Origin: Halomonas sp. HL-48
GTDB lineage: Bacteria; Pseudomonadota; Gammaproteobacteria; Pseudomonadales; Halomonadaceae
DNA: 64,000 bases
Direction: 5' to 3'
NCBI RefSeq assembly: GCF_001314875.1
Contig: NZ_LJZS01000001.1
Location: forward strand, 62,001 to 126,000
Each line of letters begins with the position of its first letter. The stretch's first letter is position 1. A program made the translations under genes and the position numbers. The notes beneath the pieces were generated by a model. That model was not told the DNA's origin. It did not search any database and worked only from the letters and a program-made list of their open reading frames with translations. Shown one piece after another: positions 53,885 to 61,490 of this stretch.

Positions 53885-54766
53885 TTAGAGGTCAATACCC
53901 GCCGCTTCATAAGCTTCACGAATCACTTCATAGTCTTCGGAAGTGCGTCCAAAGCCCATTGAAGAGTCACGATTAAGGAACTTATCTTCATTCCGCTCGG
54001 TTGAAATCAGCGCTTCCCAGAGCTCGTCGGCGTTAGCTTCGAGTGTGTCACGAAGCGCCGTTTTGCATTCCTCTGCAAGGGAGCCCCGCATGATGACCGG
54101 ATCACCGGGCAACACATCACTTTCGGCAATAACGCGGTAATCGCCTTCCGGGTCCATGGCTTCGATTTCTTCAATATCACGATTGCCGCCACCCATGGCA
54201 TCAACATCGCCATTCACCAACGCCGCAATGCGGGCATCGCCTGCCATTATGATTTCCATATCCCGGTCCAGGTCCAGGCCAGCATCCACCAGCATCTTGC
54301 TGGGGAAGATGTGCCCGCTGGTAGAACCCGTGTCTTTGAGCGCAACGCGCTTGCCTTCCAGATCTTCAAGCGACTCGATATCGCTGTCGGCAGGCACAAA
54401 GAAACTGCTGCCGTAATGAGGGCGCTCAATGGCAAAAAGAATCTCGATGTCGCCTTCACGTTCGAACAGCACGAACTCGGACGGGCCGCCAAAAACGAGA
54501 TCTACGTCGTCATACTGCAAGGCGTTGCCCGCTGCCGTGCGATTACTGAGGCTGAACATTTCCAACTCAAGCCCAGTGGTTTCTTCAAATGTTTCTGCAA
54601 AGGGACCAAACGCATCTTCCAAAGGACCCATACCTTCAATCCCGGTATCCGCCATGCGAATAGGGTTGGGGCATACGTTGCTTAGATCATCATTGGCTTG
54701 AACCGACGTGGTTGCCAGCATCGAGGCTGCAGCAGTGGTTGCCAGGGCAATTAGCGTTTTACGCAT
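53885..54766 (-). CDS. phnD: Phosphate/phosphite/phosphonate-binding periplasmic protein (PhnD-like)
   Basis: A 293-residue solute-binding protein. The signal peptide TLIALATTAAASMLATTSVQA is read at residues 4-24. The mature protein shows PhnD-family marks: RTAAGNALQYDDVDLVFGGP, LKDTGSTSGHIFPSKML, and GDARIAALVNGDVDAMGGGN. The ligand cannot be read from this. AGGAG precedes the ATG. It follows the porin gene and precedes phnC, so the group is porin-binding protein-ATPase-permease. The acidic surface is typical of a halophile periplasm. Confidence 0.9.
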   Translation of the reverse strand: MRKTLIALATTAAASMLATTSVQANDDLSNVCPNPIRMADTGIEGMGPLEDAFGPFAETFEETTGLELEMFSLSNRTAAGNALQYDDVDLVFGGPSEFVLFEREGDIEILFAIERPHYGSSFFVPADSDIESLEDLEGKRVALKDTGSTSGHIFPSKMLVDAGLDLDRDMEIIMAGDARIAALVNGDVDAMGGGNRDIEEIEAMDPEGDYRVIAESDVLPGDPVIMRGSLAEECKTALRDTLEANADELWEALISTERNEDKFLNRDSSMGFGRTSEDYEVIREAYEAAGIDL

Positions 54767-54792
54767 GGAAAAATCTCCTGATTAATGGGCGA

Positions 54793-55800
54793 TTAAAATT
54801 CGTAGATCGCACCGACTTCAAACTGTGTGTCGATATCGCCAACAGCGGTGTCAGCAGGGTCATAATTGCCGTACTCGCTGTAGACGACCAGGTTCTCAAC
54901 CACGTCGTAATTGACACCGGCGGCAAACTCGGTGCGGTCTTCACCCTGGTCCGGATCTACCTGCTGCATGGCACCGTAGACACTACCGCGACCGTAGTTG
55001 TAGTTAAGCGAAGCGCCGTAGAACGTGGTGTCGTCACCCTCAGAAGAGCCATCCAGGTTTTCTTGAATGCTCATGCGCGCAGCAGCGTCCAGAGTTTCGG
55101 TTAGCGCAACCGCAACCCCCAAACCATATACCGGATCTTCGGTGACCCACTCACCGTTAACTTCCTGTTCCTCGGCACCACGGTCATCAACACCGGCATG
55201 CACCGCCCAATTATCAGCACTGTATTTGACGACACCTGCCAACCCCGTCTCATCTTCGCCTGAGTCACTTTCACGGTCGCCGCGTACACGTGCCTGCAAC
55301 TCAAACGTGAAGCCGTTAAAATCGGGACTGAAGTAGGCGATCAGGTTGTCCTCCTCCATGACCGACTCTTCACTCAGGCTGGCCGTTTCAAAGGGGTCGA
55401 CCAAATCGTAGAAGGCGTTAGTGTAAATACTGTCGAAGCGCCCGGCGCGTACTTCACCGAAGTCGCCAATTAGCCCAGCAAAGGCTTTATCGGTTAATAC
55501 ATCGCCACCGGATTCATTGGCATCATGTTCGAATTCAATTTCTGCGTAACCCGACATTCCATTGTCAAAACGATGCACGGCACCAAAACCGATACTAGAG
55601 CCATTATCCTCATAGCCCGATGAGCTTTCTGTAGAGCCATCGGTATCGGATATTTCGTCGGCAGTATTATACTTTAACTCGATAGCACCAAAGAGTGAGA
55701 GTGTGGTCTTATCACTCACTTCAAAGTTTTCGGCTTGGGCAGTGGTAGTGACAGCCGCAACAGCAGCCACAAGTGCGAGCTTGGAAAAAGAATGTTTCAT
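54793..55800 (-). CDS. Gram-negative trimeric-type porin
   Basis: A 335-residue outer-membrane beta-barrel. The signal peptide LALVAAVAAVTTTAQA is cleaved before Glu-Asn-Phe. Alternating strands fill the mature part, and the C-terminus FEVGAIYEF ends in the aromatic residue that the BAM machinery needs. The first strand TTLSLFGAIELKYN is typical of the porin_4 family. It is very acidic. Located just upstream of phnD on the same strand, it may supply that importer with substrate. Confidence 0.9.
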   Translation of the reverse strand: MKHSFSKLALVAAVAAVTTTAQAENFEVSDKTTLSLFGAIELKYNTADEISDTDGSTESSSGYEDNGSSIGFGAVHRFDNGMSGYAEIEFEHDANESGGDVLTDKAFAGLIGDFGEVRAGRFDSIYTNAFYDLVDPFETASLSEESVMEEDNLIAYFSPDFNGFTFELQARVRGDRESDSGEDETGLAGVVKYSADNWAVHAGVDDRGAEEQEVNGEWVTEDPVYGLGVAVALTETLDAAARMSIQENLDGSSEGDDTTFYGASLNYNYGRGSVYGAMQQVDPDQGEDRTEFAAGVNYDVVENLVVYSEYGNYDPADTAVGDIDTQFEVGAIYEF

Positions 55801-56001
55801 AAGTTCCCCAGAATATCGAGCGCAGAAGTCAAAACTTCTTCATTTAAATGATATTGAACCCAGCGAGTTCAGGGAACATATTGAAGGTTAAAAATGAATG
55901 GCGCGTTTCCCTAAAATTACATTTATATAAAAATTAAAAAACTAAAAAGTTCACTAACATAATAATCTTACATATCAATTAATCAAAAATTACAGTCAAA
56001 T
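55801..56001. other. AT-rich intergenic region upstream of the porin
   Basis: About 200 bases that are much richer in A and T than the surroundings, with runs such as TTATATAAAAATTAAAAAAC. It must hold the minus-strand porin promoter and perhaps UP elements. I see no gene and no clear operator, though AT-rich DNA here would suit nucleoid-protein binding. Confidence 0.5.
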
Positions 56002-56042
56002 AAAAAGACGCCGAGCCTATTAACAAGGCTCGGCGTCTTTTT
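56002..56042. terminator. Strong bidirectional terminator after luxS
   Basis: Arms AAAAAGACGCCGAGCC (56002-56017) and GGCTCGGCGTCTTTTT (56027-56042) pair perfectly around nine bases. A and T runs at both ends make it a terminator in both directions. Confidence 0.93.
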
Positions 56043-56063
56043 AATGCGTTATTACAAGAGTTA

Positions 56064-56531
56064 TCAGGCAAACACCTGCGTCCACTCATTGCGCTTGTCC
56101 AGCAGGGCTTTGGCGAGTTCCTGGGCGCCTTCCAGGCTGTGGCTTGCCGCCCAGCCGCACTGCATTTCGTTGCAGGCGGGCACTTCGGTGGCGTCGAGGA
56201 CATCCTTGAGAGTTTTCTCGAGTATCTCGAGCACGCCGTCATAATCGTCGTGGTTGATCATCGCGATGTAAAAGCCGGTCTGGCAGCCCATGGGGCTGAT
56301 ATCGACCACCTTATCGGTATGATTGCGCGACATTTCAGCCATCAAGTGCTCCAGCGAATGAAGCGCCGGCATGTCCATGTGGCCTTTGTTCGGCTGGCAA
56401 ATCCGCAAGTCGTATTTATGAATTCGGTCGCCGTTCTGGCCTTCTTTGATATCGGCCAAACGGACGTAGGGTGCTTTTACCTTGGTGTGATCCAGGTTAA
56501 AGCTCTCGACGTTCATCTTTTGCTCGGTCAT
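56064..56531 (-). CDS. luxS: S-ribosylhomocysteine lyase LuxS
   Basis: Splits S-ribosylhomocysteine into homocysteine and DPD, the precursor of autoinducer-2. The zinc motif [10 protein letters not shown] supplies two histidines, GCQTGFY holds the catalytic cysteine, and [19 protein letters not shown] supplies the third zinc ligand. At 155 residues it is slightly short of typical but complete. AAGGAG precedes the ATG. It is a stand-alone gene with its own terminator; no pfs gene is in the window. Confidence 0.96.
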   Translation of the reverse strand: MTEQKMNVESFNLDHTKVKAPYVRLADIKEGQNGDRIHKYDLRICQPNKGHMDMPALHSLEHLMAEMSRNHTDKVVDISPMGCQTGFYIAMINHDDYDGVLEILEKTLKDVLDATEVPACNEMQCGWAASHSLEGAQELAKALLDKRNEWTQVFA

Positions 56532-56585
56532 CTTGGCTCCTTTCCGCTGTACGTACCTGACTTGGCCCTATTGTACACCTTTGAA

Positions 56586-56933
56586 TTACACCTTGGGCGC
56601 GTCGAAATTCCAGGGCTCATCGGTGTAGACACAGACGTTGGCGTCTTCGATATCGCCATCGGGCGCTTCAACGTGCTGGGCAAAGAAATCCTGGATTTCC
56701 TTGCGCTGACAATGGGCTTCGAACTCTTCGCGGCTGGCCCAGATCTCATGGAAAACAATCGGGTAGCTGGTGCCCTGGGCGAAGGGGTTATCGATCTGAC
56801 GCGTCACGGTATAGTGGATACAGGCATCTTCACGATGGGCGTTGGGTTCCAGCCCCTGAAGCGCCTTGAAAACGGCTTCTTCTTTTCCAGGCTTGGGTTT
56901 GAAACTGGCAACACAATAGATTTTTTCTGACAT
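56586..56933 (-). CDS. Antibiotic biosynthesis monooxygenase (ABM) family protein
   Basis: A 115-residue dimeric alpha/beta-barrel protein: IYCVASFKPKPGKEEAVFKA at the start and FHEIWASREEFEAHCQRKE in the middle, both ABM marks. Relatives are called putative quinol monooxygenases (YgiN type), but many have no known reaction. It lies upstream of luxS by about 50 bases and could be co-transcribed. Confidence 0.8.
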   Translation of the reverse strand: MSEKIYCVASFKPKPGKEEAVFKALQGLEPNAHREDACIHYTVTRQIDNPFAQGTSYPIVFHEIWASREEFEAHCQRKEIQDFFAQHVEAPDGDIEDANVCVYTDEPWNFDAPKV

Positions 56934-57019
56934 GGTGGCATCCTAAGTCGTTGAACGTTCACTATTATGCGCTTACCTGACGCGTCTGGACAGCGCGGTC
57001 TGGTGAACGTTCAGCGCGT

Positions 57020-57481
57020 TCACTTAGCAGCACGCTCGGCAACATCGTTGAGAACGCCCGCAATGTTGTCGAGCGGAAGATCACACGACTCCAATCCGTG
57101 GCGCTCGGCCAGGTAGTGAGGGTCGTTCCACTCCAGGCGTACGCCTTCATCGGTTTCACGCACCACCATTTTCTGCGGCAGGTCCAGCGCGACGCTGCCC
57201 TGACACTGCATCATTGGAGTGCCAGCCTTCGGATTGCCGAAGATGAAGGTCATGGTGGGGGCAAGTTCGAGGTCGTTATTCGCTGCATTTTGCCCATGGT
57301 TTACGGTGGCCATCAGGTTCAGGCCGTTGTCATCCAGGGCTTCATTGAGCTGCCTGACGACCGTTGTAAAATCGGTATCGCTGGTCAGGTGCTCAATGCC
57401 GTTATCGCGCTCGGCCAGTGCCGGCTGACTGAGCAGCCCACCCACCGTCGCCACCGCCAATAAATGTAGAAAGCGCATCAT
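57020..57481 (-). CDS. Exported DUF302-family protein (second copy)
   Basis: A 153-residue protein with a signal peptide (FLHLLAVATVGGLLSQPALA) cleaved before Glu-Arg. The DUF302 core is seen in TMTFIFGNPKAGTPMMQCQG, then VALDLPQKMVVRETDEG. Two cysteines (MQCQG and LESCDLP) may pair in the periplasm. It follows the dehalogenase-like gene by 10 bases. It is longer in its core than the DUF302 protein at 41189 and does not share its promoter element. Function unknown. Confidence 0.85.
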   Translation of the reverse strand: MMRFLHLLAVATVGGLLSQPALAERDNGIEHLTSDTDFTTVVRQLNEALDDNGLNLMATVNHGQNAANNDLELAPTMTFIFGNPKAGTPMMQCQGSVALDLPQKMVVRETDEGVRLEWNDPHYLAERHGLESCDLPLDNIAGVLNDVAERAAK

Positions 57482-57491
57482 GTTTCCTTGT

Positions 57492-58172
57492 CTATGAGTT
57501 GAGTAAGCGGCCGGCCAGTGACTCGAGATCCGTGACCGTCATATCGGGCTCTACCCCCCAGGGGTCGAAGGGCGCATCCGAGTGTCGGCGGACCCAGGCA
57601 CTGCGCAAGCCGGCGTGGGTGGCACCAATCACATCGAAGGGGTTGCTGGAAATCAGCCACGTTTGCTCGGGGCGGGTTTCCAGTCGCGTGCGTAAAAATG
57701 CATAAACCGCCGGATCGGGTTTGAAGCGTTTGATATCGTCAACGCTGACCACGTCGTCCATGTGCTGATCGACCCCCGCGCGCTTCAGCAAGGCGGAAAC
57801 AGCGTCTGTAGTGCCGTTGGAAAATGCCACGCAGCGCATCCCCGCGTCGCGCAGTTGATCAAGCGCAGGCACTACATCGGGAAAGGCGTGAAGCTCGGCA
57901 TACACCGCCATCAGGTGATCCCGGTCGTTATCCGAAAGCCCTGTCTGCAATGCGCGGTCGGTGAATACCAGCGCTTCCCGGGTGCACTGCGAGAACGGTA
58001 CATAGGCGCCCATCAGGCCGTGGCGAAAGCTATATTCCAGCTGTTTATCGCGCCAGCGGCGGGCAAATTCAGCGGCTTTATCCGGCTCGGTCAAGCTTCG
58101 CTCCAGCTCGACCTTGACCCCCTGGGTATCAATCAGCGTGCCATACACATCAAATGCCAGTACGGGCTGCAT
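57492..58172 (-). CDS. Type II haloacid dehalogenase-like hydrolase
   Basis: A 226-residue HAD-superfamily enzyme close to (S)-2-haloacid dehalogenases. The nucleophile Asp is in LAFDVYGTLID, the Ser/Asn motif is SNGTTDAV, the lysine is in KPDPAVY, and SSNPFDVIGATHAGLRSAWV holds the last acidic region. Family members remove halide from 2-haloacids with inversion, but some act as phosphatases. GAGGAG precedes the ATG. Confidence 0.85.
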   Translation of the reverse strand: MQPVLAFDVYGTLIDTQGVKVELERSLTEPDKAAEFARRWRDKQLEYSFRHGLMGAYVPFSQCTREALVFTDRALQTGLSDNDRDHLMAVYAELHAFPDVVPALDQLRDAGMRCVAFSNGTTDAVSALLKRAGVDQHMDDVVSVDDIKRFKPDPAVYAFLRTRLETRPEQTWLISSNPFDVIGATHAGLRSAWVRRHSDAPFDPWGVEPDMTVTDLESLAGRLLNS

Positions 58173-58230
58173 GGAAACTCCTCGGATTTATGGAACGTGG
58201 GGTCTATTAAGCATAGTCGAGGCGTTGAAA

Positions 58231-58262
58231 AACAAAAACGCCGCTGCACAGGCAGCGGCGTT
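58231..58262 (-). terminator. Terminator after the aminotransferase gene
   Basis: Perfect 11-bp arms AACGCCGCTGC (58237-58247) and GCAGCGGCGTT (58252-58262) enclose a four-base loop. On the minus strand a T-rich tract (complement of AACAAAAA) follows. It lies 20 bases after the stop. Confidence 0.93.
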
Positions 58263-58281
58263 CATTCGGCGAAGGCTCACT

Positions 58282-59715
58282 TTACACGGTAAACGCGGCT
58301 TCTTTCTCGCCGGTTTTCAGGTCGCCCGACCGCACCAGTTCGTCGGTGATCCGATCAATGGCACGCTTGGCGCGACCAATCATGTCGTCGATTTCGCCAC
58401 GGTTGATGGTCAGCGGCGGCGCAAAACCGAGGATGTCGCCCTGCGGCATGGCGCGGGCAATCAGGTTCTCTTCCATGGCCGCAGCGGCTACACGGGGGCC
58501 GACCTTGAGCGCCGGGTCGAAGTGCAGGCGCTGCTTGGCGTCTGGCGAGAACTCTAGCGCCGCCATCAGGCCGACGCCGCGCACGTCGCCCAGCAGCGGG
58601 TGGCCGTCAAACGTAGCCTTGAGCTGCTGCTGGAAGTAGCCGCCAGTTTCCGCCGCGTTGCCCACCAGGTTTTCACGCTCGATGATCGCCAGGTTGGCAA
58701 GCCCGGCGGCACAGCCAAGCGCGTGGCCGGAGTAGGTCCAACCGTGGCCGATGGGGCCGTATTCGCCGGTGCCCTGCTCGAGCACCTGCCAGACCTTCTC
58801 ACCAACGATCACGCCGGACAGCGGCTGATAGGCGCTGGTGAGGCCCTTGGCGATGGTGACCAGATCAGGCTTCATATTGTAGTGGTGGCTGCCGAAATCC
58901 GAGCCGGTACGCCCAAAGCCGCACACCACTTCATCGGCAATCAACAGCACGTCGTACTTGGCCAGCACGGCTTGGATCGCATCCCAATAACCTTCCGGCG
59001 GCGGTACGATACCACCGGTGCCGAGTACCGGCTCACCGATAAAGGCCGCCACGGTATCCGGGCCTTCTTCCAGAATCATCGCTTCCAGCTTGTCCGCACA
59101 GTAGGCAGAGAACTCGAGCTCGGTCATGCCGTGCTGCTCGGCGGCGCGCAGGTAGTAGTGCGGTGCTTCGGTATGCCGAATGGTGTCAATCGGCAGATCG
59201 AAGTGGTCGTGGAACGCTTTCAGCCCGGTCAGCGAGCCAGAGGCGATGCCGGAACCGTGGTAGCCGCGCATGCGCGAGATGACTTTTTTCTTCTGCGGGC
59301 GGCCCAGCACGTTGTTGTAGTAACGCACGATCTTGAGCTGGGTTTCGTTGGCATCCGACCCTGACATGCCGTAGTACACCTTGGACATGTTCATGCCGGC
59401 GATTTTCAGGATACGCTCGGAAAGCTCGATCTGCGGCTCGTTCGAGTGGCCCACATAGGTATGGTAGTAAGAGAGTTCCAGGGCCTGCTTGTAGATCGCT
59501 TCGGCCACTTCGGTACGGCCATAGCCGATGTTGACGCAGTAGAGCCCGGCAAAGCCATCGATAAACTCGCGGCCATCCTTGTCCACGATATTGATACCCT
59601 GGCCGCCGGTAATCACTCGACCCGGCGCATCACCGTGGGCGAAGTCACGCAGGTGAGTAGAGGCGTGGAAGGTAACGTTACGATCACGTTCGATCAGATC
59701 CTGATGCAAGCTCAT
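58282..59715 (-). CDS. Class III (omega-amino) aminotransferase
   Basis: A 477-residue PLP enzyme. The cofactor region shows GMSGSDANETQLKIVRYYNN, ADEVVCGFGRTG, and the PLP lysine in TIAKGLTSAYQPLSGVI. Related enzymes are putrescine/GABA-pyruvate aminotransferases (SpuC type) and the diaminobutyrate aminotransferase DoeD of halophile ectoine breakdown. The start at 59715 (MSLHQDLIERD) follows AGAGAG. It lies 83 bases after an aldehyde dehydrogenase gene and a decarboxylase gene. Putrescine or diaminobutyrate would be sensible substrates; I cannot choose between them. Confidence 0.88.
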   Translation of the reverse strand: MSLHQDLIERDRNVTFHASTHLRDFAHGDAPGRVITGGQGINIVDKDGREFIDGFAGLYCVNIGYGRTEVAEAIYKQALELSYYHTYVGHSNEPQIELSERILKIAGMNMSKVYYGMSGSDANETQLKIVRYYNNVLGRPQKKKVISRMRGYHGSGIASGSLTGLKAFHDHFDLPIDTIRHTEAPHYYLRAAEQHGMTELEFSAYCADKLEAMILEEGPDTVAAFIGEPVLGTGGIVPPPEGYWDAIQAVLAKYDVLLIADEVVCGFGRTGSDFGSHHYNMKPDLVTIAKGLTSAYQPLSGVIVGEKVWQVLEQGTGEYGPIGHGWTYSGHALGCAAGLANLAIIERENLVGNAAETGGYFQQQLKATFDGHPLLGDVRGVGLMAALEFSPDAKQRLHFDPALKVGPRVAAAAMEENLIARAMPQGDILGFAPPLTINRGEIDDMIGRAKRAIDRITDELVRSGDLKTGEKEAAFTV

Positions 59716-59798
59716 GGCGTTCTCTCTAAACGGTAAACCTCCCCGCATCGCGGGGAGGATATTTAAATGGTGACGGACGGCGGGGTAGCCAAGCGTTT

Positions 59799-61295
59799 TT
59801 AGCTGCCGGAGACGGAACCCAGCGCGCCCAGGCAGTAATACTTGGTTTCCAGGTACTCATCGATACCCGTGGCGCCGCCTTCACGGCCGAGGCCGGACTG
59901 TTTCACGCCGCCAAAGGGCACCGGCGGGCCGGTCATCTTCACCGAATTGACACTGACCATGCCGTATTCCAGGGCGCGCATCAGCTTCCAGATACGCCGA
60001 ATATCGTGGGTGTAAATGTACGCCGCCAAACCATACTCGGTATCGTTGGCCATTTCGATCACTTCATCGTCGCTGGAATACTTGGTGATCCCGGCAACCG
60101 GCGCGAAATTTTCCTCCCGCCATACTTTCATGTTCGCGGTGACGTTGGTGAGTAGCACCGGCATAAAGAAGTTCTCGCCGGGGGCCTGGCTCTGGTCACC
60201 TGCAATCATGGTAGCGCCTTTCGACACTGCGTCGTCGACGATCGAGGCGGCTTTATCGACCGCCTGGCGGTGAATCAGCGGCCCCAGATCGATTTCACTC
60301 TCCAGCCCGTTACCCACAGTCAGCGCAGACATGCGCTCGGCAAACTGCTCGACGAATTCATCGTGGATAGATTCGTGCACCAGAATACGATTGGCCGCCA
60401 GGCAGTCCTGTCCGGCCGTCTGAAACTTGGCCGCCACCGCCGCATAGGCGGCTTCCTTGGGGTCCATATCCGGGCCCACGATAAACGGCGCGTTGCCGCC
60501 CAGCTCCAACGCGAGCCGCTTGACGGTGTTGGCGCTCTGCTCGATCAGGATGCGCCCGACACGGGTAGAGCCGGTGAACGACAGCGCACGGATACGCGGC
60601 TCTGAACACAGGATCTTGGATACCTCGGGCGGGTCGCCCAGCACGACGTTGAAGATGCCTTCCGGAATCCCGGCCCGCTCGGCGAGTTCCGCCAGCGCCA
60701 GCGCCGAGAACGGCGTTTCGTTAGCCGGCTTGATGATCACCGGGCAACCGGCCGCCAGTGCCGCTGCGGCTTTACGGGTAATCATCGCCAGCGGAAAGTT
60801 CCACGGCGTGATCATGGCCGAAATACCCACCGGCTCCTTGAGGGTGCCGAGCGAGGCATTGGGGATCGGGCTCGGGATGGTGTCGCCGTAGGTACGCTTA
60901 CCCTCTTCGGCGAACCAGCGCACGAAACTGGCACCGTATTGCACCTCGCCGCGGGAATCGGGCAGCGGTTTGCCCTGCTCCAGCGTCATGATGGTGGCGA
61001 GGTCTTCGCGGTTGGCCTGAATCAGGTCGTACCAGGCCAGCAGGCGCTCGCAGCGCTCGTCGGCGCGCAGCGCCCGCCAATGCCCATAGGCTTCTTCAGC
61101 CGCATCCACGGCGGCGGTAATCTGATTGGCTTCCAGCAGCGGAATATGGCCGATGGCTTCGTTGGTCGCGGGGTCGTAGACCGCTTCTTCACGACCGCCC
61201 TCGCCATGCGTCCATTTACCGTTCACGTAGGCGTACTGCCGAAACAGACGCGGATCTTCCAGGCGTTTGGCAAGCGTCGTCGATAGCGTGGTCAT
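59799..61295 (-). CDS. Succinate-semialdehyde-type NAD(P) aldehyde dehydrogenase
   Basis: A 498-residue aldehyde dehydrogenase. It carries PWNFPLAMITRKAAAALAAG, the general base in LALELGGNAPFIV, the catalytic cysteine in TAGQDCLAANRIL, and PFGGVKQSGLGREGG near the end. It falls in the GabD-like branch, which includes the aspartate-semialdehyde dehydrogenase DoeC of ectoine degradation. GGGAGG precedes the ATG. Next to an aminotransferase of class III, it would oxidise that enzyme's aldehyde product. Confidence 0.9.
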   Translation of the reverse strand: MTTLSTTLAKRLEDPRLFRQYAYVNGKWTHGEGGREEAVYDPATNEAIGHIPLLEANQITAAVDAAEEAYGHWRALRADERCERLLAWYDLIQANREDLATIMTLEQGKPLPDSRGEVQYGASFVRWFAEEGKRTYGDTIPSPIPNASLGTLKEPVGISAMITPWNFPLAMITRKAAAALAAGCPVIIKPANETPFSALALAELAERAGIPEGIFNVVLGDPPEVSKILCSEPRIRALSFTGSTRVGRILIEQSANTVKRLALELGGNAPFIVGPDMDPKEAAYAAVAAKFQTAGQDCLAANRILVHESIHDEFVEQFAERMSALTVGNGLESEIDLGPLIHRQAVDKAASIVDDAVSKGATMIAGDQSQAPGENFFMPVLLTNVTANMKVWREENFAPVAGITKYSSDDEVIEMANDTEYGLAAYIYTHDIRRIWKLMRALEYGMVSVNSVKMTGPPVPFGGVKQSGLGREGGATGIDEYLETKYYCLGALGSVSGS

Positions 61296-61416
61296 GAGAA
61301 CCTCCCCTGGTTGACGCCTAGCGAAGGCGACAGCCGTTGCACATTAAAAATGACGGCCTGAGCCGTCGTGTTTCGATGTGTCTAGCCTAGAGGAGATGGC
61401 GCACGAAGTGTTTTTG

Positions 61417-61445
61417 AAAGGGCCGGATAATCCTGGCCCTTTTTT
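61417..61445. terminator. Hairpin between the decarboxylase and aldehyde dehydrogenase genes
   Basis: AAAGGGCC (61417-61424) pairs with GGCCCTTT (61435-61442), with GGA/TCC extending the stem. The T run follows only on the plus strand, so on the coding strand it would be a weak terminator or attenuator. Confidence 0.45.
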
Positions 61446-61490
61446 GGCGAAACGTGGCTTAACGGTGTTTTTTTTTGGCAACGCCGTTTA

